Positions 25,652-35,232 of a stretch of DNA of 64,000 nt are shown here, piece by piece. The stretch is taken from positions 32,688 through 96,687 of the forward strand of contig NZ_JANEYT010000013.1 of the NCBI RefSeq assembly GCF_024357955.1. The letters are read 5' to 3'. The notes below the pieces were generated by a model that made no database searches, had not been told where the DNA came from, and saw only the letters and a list, made by a program, of their open reading frames with translations. The position numbers were made by a program, and so were the translations under genes. Numbering within the stretch: position 1 is the stretch's first letter; every line of letters starts with the position of its first letter. The DNA is from Photobacterium pectinilyticum (lineage in GTDB: Bacteria > Pseudomonadota > Gammaproteobacteria > Enterobacterales > Vibrionaceae).

Positions 25652-27535
25652 TTAGAATAACAACCAATGACGCAAGGTGCGGAGTGCGCGCTCGGAAAAA
25701 TCCATTTCCTCAATGACTAACTTGGCATCCAAAGCAAGCTTAGGTTCATCGGTAATAATGCCATCCACACCGAGCAAAAACAGCCGCTGCATGGCCGCGG
25801 AATTGTTAACAGTCCAAACCAATACCTCTTGCTCTCTCTGTTGGATTTCTATAATTCGCCATGCATTTAGCCATTGATCGCTTATCATCAACATATCAAC
25901 GTCTCTTTCAAGCTCTGACTCACCAACACTTGCTGCATAGATAAGCGCATAGCGAAGATGTTCAGGGCGAGTAGCCTCCATCTTGCTCATCAGCTTTGCC
26001 AGTAACTCTGTATCCAGACTCGATACAATCATTGCTTGCTGATAGCTCGGCAGCAATTCAGCCATCGCACTGGCAAGTTCAAAGCGTTGGTTGTAGCGTT
26101 TTAATTCAATATTGAATTCGATTTCATCAGCATAGTCATCTAATAACCGCGTTAGCAAGGGCGGCGGTATGCGGTTGTTTTCCTGATAAGCGGCGACAAT
26201 TTCTGAATAATTTGCGTCTTCAACCACCAAAGGCACACCCAGCTTACGGCCTAAATCACGGTCATGAAACACCACGACTTGACCATCTTTGGTGATCTGT
26301 ACATCAATTTCGGTGCTTTGGATCCCTAATGAAATAGAATACTGAATGCCCGCTTCACTATTTTCAGGTTGCTCAAAACCACCACCGCGATGGGCGGTGA
26401 CGTAGCCCGATGTATTTGTTTGTAGGTGCCCAACAAAATGGCGGACATCTGAATAACCATTAAAAGCTGCAAATACAATGATCAGTGCCATAACACAGCT
26501 AAGCAAAATGCGCCGCTCTGTACTTTGCATCAGCCCAGCAAAACGATCTTCTTCGTTGACCAATTTAAGGCGTTTGGTTTGCAAGCGCAGCACATAATAT
26601 TGGCAACTAGCGTAAATAAATCGGTCAACAAAACTAAGCAGAAACCCGACGCCAATCAGCAGGATTGTAGCAAGCATTAACCAAGGGTATCGCTCAGGAT
26701 CATAAGTCGCCCAGTGCAGTACTGGCTCAAGAACAAACAAAATACTCTTCGCGATAATGGCAATGATGGCCGCCCGACTCAATAGCCAAACAATATGCCC
26801 CACCACAATATGCGGATAAACCCCTTGGCTTAAGCGCTGAGATTGTTTGAACAGTTTCCATTGGGAGCAGTTTTGAAAAAGGCTCAACGGTAATGCAAGC
26901 CACCAACTTGCCCAGTAGCGAAGAACCAATAAAACACACGGCAAAGTGAGTAAAACCAGTAAGCCAACAGCAAGCCACAATGAGCTCATTTGATGGCTGA
27001 GATAATAATTGATATCCCAATCATTAAGCATCAGCCCGAAGATCCAGCGCCCGCACCAAACCAAGGTAGAAAGCAGTAAACTAATCCCTATCGATTGTGC
27101 GAGCACGACTTTCGCCACCCGAAAACAGCGTTGAAGGATCAGCCCAAAAGTATCCATGATCGACCGCTTACCTACATCTTGCTGGGCAAGCAAGATGCTA
27201 ATGGTTGAGTGCTCGACGAAAAAAGCAAAACTCAGCTGAGTAATAAACCATAAACTGAGTAAGAAACCAGCCGGGGAGAGAAAGAAAGCCAGTAACTCCT
27301 GATTAGCAATCGCACTCACGCCATGAAGCGCCATCAGCTTGGAACTGATCCATATATCAAGAGGAACAAACAGAGTAAGCAGTGCGCACCGCACAAAGAG
27401 AAAGCTGGCCAGCATCTGCAAGCCACTGGTTTTAAGCCGATGCCATATAAAATATAAAATATGCCGGCCACGATGAAAAATTACGTTACTCAAGAGTCTG
27501 TTTCGCCAAGATTGAATTCTGATCCTATGGGTCAT
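25652..27535 (-). CDS. Membrane-anchored glycerophosphodiester phosphodiesterase
   Basis: The 627-aa protein has an N-terminal membrane domain of about 340 residues with eight or so hydrophobic segments (GPDPase membrane domain type), then a GDPD TIM-barrel. Catalytic motifs are complete: TAHRGGGFEQPENSEAG (HR and EN), TEIDVQITKDG (ExD) and VVFHDRDLGRKLG (HD). It would hydrolyse glycerophosphodiesters to glycerol 3-phosphate and an alcohol at the outer face of the membrane. The start at 27535 (MTHRIRIQSW) has AGG upstream; an upstream in-frame ATG at 27595 has no ribosome binding site. It converges with the small genes before it. Confidence 0.85.
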   Translation of the reverse strand: MTHRIRIQSWRNRLLSNVIFHRGRHILYFIWHRLKTSGLQMLASFLFVRCALLTLFVPLDIWISSKLMALHGVSAIANQELLAFFLSPAGFLLSLWFITQLSFAFFVEHSTISILLAQQDVGKRSIMDTFGLILQRCFRVAKVVLAQSIGISLLLSTLVWCGRWIFGLMLNDWDINYYLSHQMSSLWLAVGLLVLLTLPCVLLVLRYWASWWLALPLSLFQNCSQWKLFKQSQRLSQGVYPHIVVGHIVWLLSRAAIIAIIAKSILFVLEPVLHWATYDPERYPWLMLATILLIGVGFLLSFVDRFIYASCQYYVLRLQTKRLKLVNEEDRFAGLMQSTERRILLSCVMALIIVFAAFNGYSDVRHFVGHLQTNTSGYVTAHRGGGFEQPENSEAGIQYSISLGIQSTEIDVQITKDGQVVVFHDRDLGRKLGVPLVVEDANYSEIVAAYQENNRIPPPLLTRLLDDYADEIEFNIELKRYNQRFELASAMAELLPSYQQAMIVSSLDTELLAKLMSKMEATRPEHLRYALIYAASVGESELERDVDMLMISDQWLNAWRIIEIQQREQEVLVWTVNNSAAMQRLFLLGVDGIITDEPKLALDAKLVIEEMDFSERALRTLRHWLLF

Positions 27536-27870
27536 GATAACACCTGAGTTACCCGGATGCTCAGCATAGAAAAATGAGGCGAGGATAGAACACATAAATA
27601 TTTAGCAGCGTATCACCATGTTTTCGCACTTTTCCATAGCCTTTTCTCTTGTGCCGATAGAGGAACCCTAAAGCTACTGGCTAATATCTAATCAGGGAGC
27701 GCTATTTTATGTTACAATACGCCGCTTGGGATTGAGCAAAAAGCCATTAATCGCCACAACGGTGTTTTTTATCATATTTGTTTATGTGATGTGGCTAGCC
27801 AATCAAGTAGTAATTGGATATGGAGTTGGTCCTTATATTCGTTCATTCGGATATGTGAACATAATAATTT
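27536..27870. other. Divergent promoter region between GDPD and BCCT genes
   Basis: About 335 bases separating two divergent genes. It should hold both promoters. I see no clear -35/-10 pair that stands out, no repeat and no gene. Confidence 0.5.
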
Positions 27871-29475
27871 ATGGGATTTAAATCAAAAAAATACAGTATT
27901 GATTCTACTGATTATCAAGTTGGTCAAGATAACATCAGTAAATGGGGCATGGATGTCCATAACACAGTTTTCGTAGCCTCACTTGGCTTATCTATTCTCT
28001 TCATTGTCACCCTTCTCGCGTTACCGCCAGCAGATGCAAAAGCAGCTATTGATTCCATTAAGGGTGCAGCGCTGTCAAATTTTGATTTCCTCTTTATGTG
28101 GGGAGCCAACATCTTGTTAGTTTTTGCCATTATTTTAGCGTTTTCACCTTTAGGGAAAATTCGCTTAGGTGGTGAACACACTACTCCAGATTATTCAAAA
28201 ACATCTTGGATTGCGATGTTATTTGCTGCAGGTATGGGTATTGGACTCATTTTCTGGGGGGTTGCAGAGCCAACGGCGTTCTTTACCAACTGGTTTGGAA
28301 CACCACTGAATGCAGAACCTTATACAGAAGCGGGCCGTGAACTAGCATTAGGTGCAACAATCTTCCACTGGGGCTTACATGCGTGGGCTATCTATGGCAT
28401 GACCGCACTTAGCCTTGCCTACTTTGTTTACAATAAAGGGTTACCACTCTCAATGCGCTCTGTGTTCTACCCATTGTTGGGTGATCGAGTTTGGGGCAAA
28501 GCGGGTGACGTGATTGATGTATTAACGGTATTGGTTACCTTGTTTGGCCTAGCGACATCTCTTGGTTTAGGGGGCGCACAAGCGGCGAGTGGTATCAGCC
28601 ATGTTTTCGGCATGGAAAATACCCTCTACCTTCAGCAGTCCATTATCGTGTTGATTATGGGCCTAGCGATTGTTTCTGTTATGCGTGGCATGGATGGAGG
28701 CGTTAAGTTTCTTAGTAATCTGAATATGGTCATTGCATTTGTATTCCTTGGCCTTATTGCTGTTTTGAATTTCACCACAGTGTTGGATTCTTTGGTTACC
28801 GCTGTGACGGGTTATGTGAAAAACATTCTTCCGTTAAGTCAAACCTCTGGCCGTGATGATACAACGTGGTTGCACGGTTGGACGGTGTTCTATTGGGCAT
28901 GGTGGGTAGCGTATGCTCCTCTCTTTGGTATGTTCGTAGCACGTATATCTAAAGGGCGTACCGTTCGCGAATTTATTCTTTGTGTATTGCTGATCCCGAC
29001 GATGGTAACAACGGCTTGGATGTCAATCTTCGGTGGCGTTGCTATCCAGCAGGTGATCGATAAGGTGGGGCAATTAGGCCTTGATCAAGGCATTGCAGAT
29101 GTCTCTCTAAGCTTATTCTATATGTTAGATGCATACCCGTTCGGTAATGCCCTATCCATCATCGCTGTAGTATTGATTATCGTTTTCTTTGTGACAACGT
29201 TAGACTCAGGCTCTATCGTTGTTGATGGCATGACCGCAGGTGGTAAGTTAGATGTACCAGTCAAACAGAAAGTGGTTTGGGCTGTTATCTCTGGTTCTAT
29301 TGCAATGCTTATGTTGTGGATTGGCGGTACTGAATCTGTTCAAACTCTGCAATCAATCACCATTATTGCTGCATTGCCGTTTACGATTATTCTTCTCTTT
29401 GGCAGTATAAGCCTGATTAAAGGATTACTGACGGAAGTTGATAAACCTCAGGTATCGACCAACCAAGTTAAATAA
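27871..29475 (+). CDS. BCCT family transporter (betaine/choline/carnitine type)
   Basis: The 534-aa protein has twelve membrane segments and the BCCT signatures GMGIGLIFWGVAEP (about residues 118-131) and the Trp-rich segment TVFYWAWWVAYAPLFGMF (about 337). The Trp-rich segment forms the quaternary-ammonium binding box. The Gly-Met-Gly-Ile-Gly run is the form found in Na+-coupled betaine carriers. Role: uptake of an osmoprotectant or other quaternary amine. No strong ribosome binding site precedes the ATG. Base use at third positions is more AT-rich than in the flanking purine genes, possibly a separate acquisition. A terminator follows at 29526. Confidence 0.88.
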   Translation: MGFKSKKYSIDSTDYQVGQDNISKWGMDVHNTVFVASLGLSILFIVTLLALPPADAKAAIDSIKGAALSNFDFLFMWGANILLVFAIILAFSPLGKIRLGGEHTTPDYSKTSWIAMLFAAGMGIGLIFWGVAEPTAFFTNWFGTPLNAEPYTEAGRELALGATIFHWGLHAWAIYGMTALSLAYFVYNKGLPLSMRSVFYPLLGDRVWGKAGDVIDVLTVLVTLFGLATSLGLGGAQAASGISHVFGMENTLYLQQSIIVLIMGLAIVSVMRGMDGGVKFLSNLNMVIAFVFLGLIAVLNFTTVLDSLVTAVTGYVKNILPLSQTSGRDDTTWLHGWTVFYWAWWVAYAPLFGMFVARISKGRTVREFILCVLLIPTMVTTAWMSIFGGVAIQQVIDKVGQLGLDQGIADVSLSLFYMLDAYPFGNALSIIAVVLIIVFFVTTLDSGSIVVDGMTAGGKLDVPVKQKVVWAVISGSIAMLMLWIGGTESVQTLQSITIIAALPFTIILLFGSISLIKGLLTEVDKPQVSTNQVK

Positions 29476-29525
29476 CCTCCAGCTTAACTAATCACGTTAG
29501 TTAATTGCTGAACTAGGTTTACAGT

Positions 29526-29566
29526 AAAACTCTCTGGTACTGAGTGCTGGAGAGTTTTAGCTTTTT
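29526..29566. terminator. Terminator between convergent BCCT and carbamate kinase genes
   Basis: AAAACTCTC (29526-29534) pairs with GAGAGTTTT (29550-29558), followed by AGCTTTTT. The A-rich left flank may let it act for both convergent genes. Confidence 0.8.
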
Positions 29567-29578
29567 GCCCAATAATAC

Positions 29579-30496
29579 CTACACACTCACACAGGTTCCC
29601 GCCTTCTCAGCCAAGACATCTAGCCCTTCTTCCAAGGCGCCAATATAGGCTTTGCCGCCAAACAGAGCAAAGTCTGCTGCCGCTTCGACTTTCGGCCCCA
29701 TTGACCCTGCCGGGAATTGGTATTCGCTCAACTGTGTTGGGGTTGCCGCTCGCAGCGCACGCTGGTTCTCAGTGCCCCAATCAAGGTAGACGGCATCGGC
29801 ATCAGTCAGGATCAGCAGCTTGTCGGCGTTAAGCTGTTTCGCTAACAAAGTGGCAGACAAATCCTTGTCGATCACCCCTTCTACCCCAGTAAAACCAAAA
29901 TCTGTTTTACGCACAGGGATCCCACCGCCACCGCAGCAAATGACTATCTCACCGGCATTCAACAAGGTTTCTATCGATTTCTTATCAAGAATATTCAGCG
30001 GTTTAGGCGATGGAACAACACGGCGAACGAACTCACCATCACGTTTCATGGTCCAGTTATTCGCTTCAGCTAAGATACCCGCTTCTTCTTCGTTATATAC
30101 TGGGCCGACGAACTTGGTTGGATCCAGCATACTCGGATCGTTTGGATCAACTTCGATGCGGGTCAGCAAGCTGGTGACTTCTTTTTCCGGCATTAAGTTT
30201 TGCAGCTCTTGCGCTAACATATAGCCTATCATGCCTTCACTTTCAGCACCCAGTACATCCAACGGGTAAGGTTGCACCTTATCATAAGCCAGATTTTGTA
30301 GTGCCAATAGGCCCACCTGAGGACCATTACCATGGACAATTGCCACCTGGTATTCCTTGGCAATTTCCGCAATCGCTTTGGCGGCGATCTTAATATTGGC
30401 AAGCTGGTTAGTAAAACTTGGTGCATCGCCACGACGTAACAGCGCATTTCCCCCTAAGGCGACGACGGCAGTACTCTTTTGGGTTGGGGTGTTCAT
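29579..30496 (-). CDS. yqeA: Carbamate kinase (YqeA-like)
   Basis: The 305-aa protein is a full carbamate kinase (ALGGNALLRRGD at residues 13-24; GNGPQVG; CCGGGGIPV; DKDLSATLLA; LILTDADAVYLDW). It makes ATP from ADP and carbamoyl phosphate. Here it is the last gene of the ygeW-ygeX-ygeY-hyuA-yqeA order, as in the E. coli cluster. The likely role is to recover ATP from the carbamoyl phosphate made by YgeW, the energy-yielding step of anaerobic purine fermentation. The ATG at 30496 follows AAGGAGT. Sequence alone cannot separate yqeA from arcC; context decides. Confidence 0.93.
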   Translation of the reverse strand: MNTPTQKSTAVVALGGNALLRRGDAPSFTNQLANIKIAAKAIAEIAKEYQVAIVHGNGPQVGLLALQNLAYDKVQPYPLDVLGAESEGMIGYMLAQELQNLMPEKEVTSLLTRIEVDPNDPSMLDPTKFVGPVYNEEEAGILAEANNWTMKRDGEFVRRVVPSPKPLNILDKKSIETLLNAGEIVICCGGGGIPVRKTDFGFTGVEGVIDKDLSATLLAKQLNADKLLILTDADAVYLDWGTENQRALRAATPTQLSEYQFPAGSMGPKVEAAADFALFGGKAYIGALEEGLDVLAEKAGTCVSV

Positions 30497-30602
30497 AGTA
30501 ACTCCTTGAATTATCGTTGTTGTGGGGCTATCACCCCTCCTCGTTCGGCTATTGTCTAAAACTGGCTCTTCTCTTGAGCTATTTCTCTTGAGCTAATTAG
30601 GT

Positions 30603-32060
30603 TTATAGCGCACTGGCATCGAACGGTTTTCGGCGAATAAAGCGGCCATTCCCGGCTTTCCCCATAAATTCGCCATTACACGCAACAACGTCCCCACAGC
30701 TAATGGTCATCACAGGCCAGCCTTGGGTGGGGATATTTTCAAACGGGGTATAATCTGCGTTGTCGTGCAATAAATCGTGAGTAATCGTGACATTCTGCTC
30801 TGGATCAAAAAGCACCAAATCAGCATCCGATCCTGCCTGTAGCGCCCCTTTCTGCGGATAGAGACCAAACAGTTTGGCAGGTAAATAACTGGTTAGCTCC
30901 ACAAAGCGGCTCGGACTGATCCGGCTTTTCATTACGCCTTCCGAAAACAGTAGCGGCATTCGAGTCTCGACACCGGGCATACCATTAGGGCACGCACTGA
31001 AGTTGTCTTTGCCACGCTGTTTCTGTTCGTGATAGGTAAACGAGCAGTGATCGGTCGCAACGGTATCAATACTGCCATCCACCAGCCCCAACCACAGCTT
31101 TTCGCGTTCGACGGCCGGGCGTAATGGCGGACTAAGAATATACTTCAGCGCATCTTCGCGCTCGTAACAGCTCTCATCCAACATCAGGTATTGTGGGCAG
31201 GTTTCTACCCATACCGGTTGGTGATTGTCACGAGCAAGGCGGGTGTAATCCAATCCCAATCCATTAGAAAGGTGAACTATATACAGAGGTGCATCACCGG
31301 CAAGTTTGGCCAGGTTGATCATTCTGGCAATGGCTTCAGCTTCACATTCAAGCGGGCGGCTTACTGCATGGTATTTAGGTTCTGTTTTACCCTGCTCAAG
31401 CAACTGTGTACGTCGCATGGCAATCGCAGCATCGTTTTCGGGGTGGACCGTTGCCAACGCACCAACTTGTTTAAGCTGGCTCAACGCCTTCAGCACTTCT
31501 TCGTCATCAAGCTTGTAGCCATAGGTTAGGTACAACTTGAAGCTGGATATCCCCTCTTCTTCGACCATCGATGCCATTTCACCGAGGATGTCGTCATTTA
31601 CATGCTGAATCACACCATGGAAGCTGTAATCAATGACTGCTGTTTCCTTGGCGTACTGTTGGTAGACATTGAGCTGGTGATGGAGACTACACCCTTTAGG
31701 ACCAAACCCCATATGATCGACCACCATCGTGGTACCACCACAAGCGGCTGATCGGGTGCCAGAATAAAAATCATCGCAGCTACGGGCAATACCAACATCA
31801 ATATTGAAATGGGTGTGGACATCAATTCCCCCTGGCATCACATACAAGCCAGCAGCTTCGATAATTTCACACTGCTTGGGAATGATGTGAATTTCAGGCG
31901 CAATGTCGGCGATTTTGCCATCAACAATGAGGATATCGGCTTTTTGAGCTTGTAGGTGATCAACGACTATCCCTTGTCGGATCAACATGGTCGCCGGGCG
32001 GGGCTGATTCAAGGTGGCCGCTTGAGATTCTGATGATTTTTTCGAAGCCGCTGAAAACAT
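30603..32060 (-). CDS. hyuA: HyuA-like hydantoinase/dihydropyrimidinase
   Basis: The 485-aa protein matches E. coli HyuA along its length (GGIDVHTHFNIDVGIARSCD, metal ligands VHTH; SFKLYLTY with the Lys to be carboxylated; VHPEN; IVHLSNGLG; VATDHC with the last Asp). It opens cyclic diamides such as hydantoins. The start at 32060 (MFSAASKKS) was chosen for the AAGGA and GGA upstream; it gives about 24 extra residues relative to E. coli. The upstream in-frame codons to 32123 lack a ribosome binding site. It lies 364 bases after ygeY, with a MITE and a stem structure in the gap, and 106 bases before carbamate kinase. Confidence 0.92.
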   Translation of the reverse strand: MFSAASKKSSESQAATLNQPRPATMLIRQGIVVDHLQAQKADILIVDGKIADIAPEIHIIPKQCEIIEAAGLYVMPGGIDVHTHFNIDVGIARSCDDFYSGTRSAACGGTTMVVDHMGFGPKGCSLHHQLNVYQQYAKETAVIDYSFHGVIQHVNDDILGEMASMVEEEGISSFKLYLTYGYKLDDEEVLKALSQLKQVGALATVHPENDAAIAMRRTQLLEQGKTEPKYHAVSRPLECEAEAIARMINLAKLAGDAPLYIVHLSNGLGLDYTRLARDNHQPVWVETCPQYLMLDESCYEREDALKYILSPPLRPAVEREKLWLGLVDGSIDTVATDHCSFTYHEQKQRGKDNFSACPNGMPGVETRMPLLFSEGVMKSRISPSRFVELTSYLPAKLFGLYPQKGALQAGSDADLVLFDPEQNVTITHDLLHDNADYTPFENIPTQGWPVMTISCGDVVACNGEFMGKAGNGRFIRRKPFDASAL

Positions 32061-32143
32061 ATTCCTATTCCTTCGATTTATTCTCTGCCTTGCTGCAAAC
32101 CCATTCGAGGGGTTTATTTTCACTAACTATTTATTTTGCCCAT

Positions 32144-32266
32144 TAATACCAATCTGGATAAGTAATTGATCTATGTATTACGCAGGAAAAATGGTTGTTA
32201 CCAAGGCAGAGATTGCAGCGATTTTAACCAGTAAAACGGATCAAATACTTATTTAGGTTGGTATAA
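32144..32266. mobile_element. MITE family 1, copy B (about 123 bp, opposite orientation)
   Basis: Starts TAATACCAATCTGGATAAG and ends TTAGGTTGGTATAA. Its reverse complement aligns with copy A at both ends and inside (TGGTTAAAATCGCTG, TCTGCCTTGGTAACAACC), with an internal deletion of about 40 bases. It lies between ygeY and hyuA. Confidence 0.85.
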
Positions 32267-32319
32267 GATCTTCAACTCGAATTAATGGACAAAAGAAACA
32301 GCTATAAACAAGAAATCCA

Positions 32320-32372
32320 TCCTGGGGGGGATATGTGGCCAACGTTAGGCAGAGCAGTCGGCGCCCCCAGGA
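32320..32372. repeat. Inverted repeat TCCTGGGGG / CCCCCAGGA between ygeY and hyuA
   Basis: Two perfect 9-base arms (32320-32328 and 32364-32372) enclose about 35 bases. In the ygeY-to-hyuA transcript this gives a strong GC stem without a T run, so it is more likely an RNA-stabilising or processing stem than an intrinsic terminator. Confidence 0.5.
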
Positions 32373-32424
32373 CGGAAAGGGTGAATGAGCAGGGCCTTAT
32401 ATTAGTGCCCTGTCATTGCAATAC

Positions 32425-33636
32425 TTACTTCTTTAACTCTTTCAAATACATCTGCGGGATAACAGCGTACATCGCTGCACAAGTCACTAGGTGGTCTTTC
32501 CAAGTCTTCTCGTTTGGCGCGTGAGCTTCTGGCTCTTTACCTGGGCCAAAGCCGATGACAGGGATACCGTAGCGGCCCATGATAGAAACGCCATTGGTAG
32601 AGAAAGTCCACTTATCAACGGTTGGTTTCTTGTCGAACAGAAGTTCGTAAGAGGCTTCTAATGTTTTAGTTGCGACATGCTTTTCATCGATAACCCAAGC
32701 AGGGAAGTAACACTCAGTTGGGTAAACCAAACCAGTGTAGGCTGGGCGGTCGTAGTCATACATAGTCACTTTACCGCCAAACTTCTTAACGGATTCTAGC
32801 TCTTCAATTTCCTTGATTGCGCCTTCCCATGTTTCACCCCAAGTTAAACGGCGGTCAATGGAAACAGCACAGCTATCGGCTACCGCACAACGGCTTGGCG
32901 ACGTGAAGAACACTTCTGAAACGGTCAGTGTGCCTTTGCCTAGGAATGAGTCATCACCAAGATTGGCAGACAGGGTCTCGATATCGCTTAGCATATGGCC
33001 CATTTTGAAGATGGCGTTGTCACCACGCTCTGGCGCAGAGCCATGACAGCTCACACCTGCAACCTCAACACGGATTTCCATACGGCCACGCTGACCACGG
33101 TAAATCTGGCAATCTGTTGGCTCAGTGGATACCACGAACTCAGGACGGATATTGCTTTCTTGAATAATGTACTGCCAGCAAAGGCCGTCACAGTCTTCTT
33201 CTTGTACTGTACCGGTAACAAGCAAGGTGTACTCATCTTCCAGACCAAGATCTTTAATTATCTTACCGGCGTAAACCATAGACGCCATACCGCCTTCTTG
33301 GTCCGACGCACCACGACCACCGATCACTTCGTCATCTTCCATACCTTCGTATGGGTCAAAGTCCCAGTTATCCATGTTACCGACACCCACGGTATCTATG
33401 TGTGCATCCATCGCAATAAGATGAGGACCGTGACCAATCCAACCCAGTACGTTGCCCATTGGGTCGATTTCTACTTTGTCAAAACCGACTTTTTCCATTT
33501 CTTCTTTAATGCGCAGTACTACTTTTTCTTCGTCACAACTTTCACTCGGAATAGCAATCATGTCACGTAGGAAGCGGGTCATATCCGCTTTGTATTCTTG
33601 GGCTTTATCCAGTACTTGGGCGAATGGGATGTTCAT
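32425..33636 (-). CDS. ygeY: YgeY, M20-family metallohydrolase of purine degradation
   Basis: The 403-aa protein equals E. coli YgeY in length and is of the M20 peptidase/deacetylase family. Metal motifs are visible: AMDAHIDTV (about residue 75), [10 protein letters not shown] (about 110), EEDCDG (about 146) and STEPTD, with the usual dimerisation domain between. In the E. coli-type cluster YgeY acts on an intermediate before 2,3-diaminopropionate. The ATG at 33636 has AAGGAG upstream. It stands 205 bases after ygeX and before hyuA on the same strand. Confidence 0.94.
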   Translation of the reverse strand: MNIPFAQVLDKAQEYKADMTRFLRDMIAIPSESCDEEKVVLRIKEEMEKVGFDKVEIDPMGNVLGWIGHGPHLIAMDAHIDTVGVGNMDNWDFDPYEGMEDDEVIGGRGASDQEGGMASMVYAGKIIKDLGLEDEYTLLVTGTVQEEDCDGLCWQYIIQESNIRPEFVVSTEPTDCQIYRGQRGRMEIRVEVAGVSCHGSAPERGDNAIFKMGHMLSDIETLSANLGDDSFLGKGTLTVSEVFFTSPSRCAVADSCAVSIDRRLTWGETWEGAIKEIEELESVKKFGGKVTMYDYDRPAYTGLVYPTECYFPAWVIDEKHVATKTLEASYELLFDKKPTVDKWTFSTNGVSIMGRYGIPVIGFGPGKEPEAHAPNEKTWKDHLVTCAAMYAVIPQMYLKELKK

Positions 33637-33841
33637 TATAATTCTCCTTGAACCGAGCGGTGGTCATCACACCCGGTATGATCGATTTTCACGGCACCCT
33701 GCCTTATTGATGACGCTAACACGGCGCAAAATTTAAAATTTTTGGTTTTGAGCTAATTATTTTTGGCATGTAGTAACGCTAGTTAGGACAAGGGCAAGCA
33801 CTCTCAAAACACACATTGTGCTAACTAGCAAAACTAAATAC

Positions 33842-35044
33842 TTAAATGGTTTGGTGTTTACCGCCCCACACTACTTCACGGTAATGGACTGGGTCAGTAT
33901 CCCCTTCGGTGCTAATCAGCAATACCACTGAGTGTTTGTTCAGACCCAGTTTTTCCATCAGTTTTTCTTTCTCTGGATGGAAGTGCACCGCGGCAAGCAA
34001 ACCTGCACCAACGGCACCGGATTCACCAGAAACAACCCTTGGGTCACTGCCTTGCGGGTTGCCCAGCACACGCATACCGAGAGCCGCAACACTGTCTTGG
34101 CAGGAAACAAACTGGGTAGAGCAATCGCGAAGCACTGGCCAGCCAATAGGGTTTGGCTCACCGCAGGCCAAGCCGACCATGATGGTGGCAAGATCGCCAT
34201 CGACATTGATCATTTCGCCTTTTTCGCTAATGCCAGAACGGTAGATACAGTCAGCCTGATCAGGTTCAACGACGACAGAGTGCAATTGATCAGGTCCGTA
34301 CTGGTCACACAGATAGCCAAGCACGCCGCCGGCCATCGCACCAACGCCAGCTTGAAGGAAAACGTGAGTCGGACGTTCAACAGCCATGGCTTTCATTTGA
34401 TCAACGGCTTCTGCCGCCATGGTGGTGTAGCCCTGCATGATCCAGGTAGGAATTTCGGTATACCCTTCCCATGCTGTGTCTTGCACCACTTTCCAACCGT
34501 TTTCATCAGCGGTTTTAATGGCAAGGCGCACGGTATCGTCATAGTTCATATCGGTGACAATACATTCGGCACCCAAGGCACGAATATTCTTCACACGCTC
34601 ATCAGCCGCGCCTTTTGGCATGTACACCACGGCATTCTGACCGAGCTTATCAGCAGCCCACGCAACACCACGACCATGGTTACCATCGGTTGCAGTTGCG
34701 AACGTCATTTTTTCTGTGATGTCGTTTTTCAGCTTGTCGAAATCAAAGGCATTGATATCGAGATTGAACTCATCACACAGCAGGCGGGCAATCGCATACG
34801 CGCCCCCCAGCATTTTGAAAGCATTCAAATTGAAGCGGTAGGCTTCATCTTTGACTAGGATTTTTCCAACACCGATTGCTTTGGCCAGACAGTCGAGTGA
34901 ATGTAATGGTGTCGGTTGGTAACCCTCCACAGCTTGGTGGAAGGCACGGGCTTTTTCAGCCTCGGCGGCAGTAAATAATGGAGAAAGCTGACCGTTATAG
35001 TGGCGGTTATCGGCGATCTCCATTTTTAGAGTGAAAGTAGACAC
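33842..35044 (-). CDS. ygeX: YgeX, 2,3-diaminopropionate ammonia-lyase
   Basis: The 400-aa PLP enzyme splits 2,3-diaminopropionate into pyruvate and two ammonia. It matches E. coli YgeX closely; the PLP lysine is Lys77 in LNAFKMLGGAYA, with TDGNHGRGVAWAA and the glycine-rich QAGVGAMAGGVLGY phosphate-binding region. The GTG at 35044 (then STFTLKMEIADN) has GAGG seven bases upstream and matches the family start; the longer frame to 35101 adds a hydrophobic run that is not part of the family. Pyruvate made here could feed the PFOR-like enzyme at 16471. Confidence 0.95.
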   Translation of the reverse strand: MSTFTLKMEIADNRHYNGQLSPLFTAAEAEKARAFHQAVEGYQPTPLHSLDCLAKAIGVGKILVKDEAYRFNLNAFKMLGGAYAIARLLCDEFNLDINAFDFDKLKNDITEKMTFATATDGNHGRGVAWAADKLGQNAVVYMPKGAADERVKNIRALGAECIVTDMNYDDTVRLAIKTADENGWKVVQDTAWEGYTEIPTWIMQGYTTMAAEAVDQMKAMAVERPTHVFLQAGVGAMAGGVLGYLCDQYGPDQLHSVVVEPDQADCIYRSGISEKGEMINVDGDLATIMVGLACGEPNPIGWPVLRDCSTQFVSCQDSVAALGMRVLGNPQGSDPRVVSGESGAVGAGLLAAVHFHPEKEKLMEKLGLNKHSVVLLISTEGDTDPVHYREVVWGGKHQTI

Positions 35045-35232
35045 GACCAGACCTCGTAAAAATAAGAGAAAGAAAAATGCGGGGGGTAACAAATATCCCA
35101 AGGGCAGTTCCCCCCGCTAGTGGGCTAGTATGACCCAAGCATAAAGATACAGATAGATCGACTAGGTTCACCCTGCCCTGCTAACACCAAAAAGTATCGT
35201 CATGGCAGGTGAAAGTGAGTAACGCGACAACG

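Larger units (their letters stand above)
32061..32424. other. Long ygeY-hyuA intergenic gap with MITE and stem
   Basis: About 364 bases inside an otherwise one-directional gene set. It holds a MITE (32144-32266) and a 9-bp inverted repeat (32320-32372). The insertion probably lengthened the original gap. Whether transcription runs through is not known. Confidence 0.7.

Noticed and set aside
32995..33570. 191-codon frame on the plus strand opposite ygeY
   Set aside because: It is the antisense of a well-conserved enzyme gene; the composition is not protein-like.
33932..34858. 308-codon frame on the plus strand opposite ygeX
   Set aside because: Antisense shadow of a strongly conserved PLP enzyme; no ribosome binding site or recognised motif.
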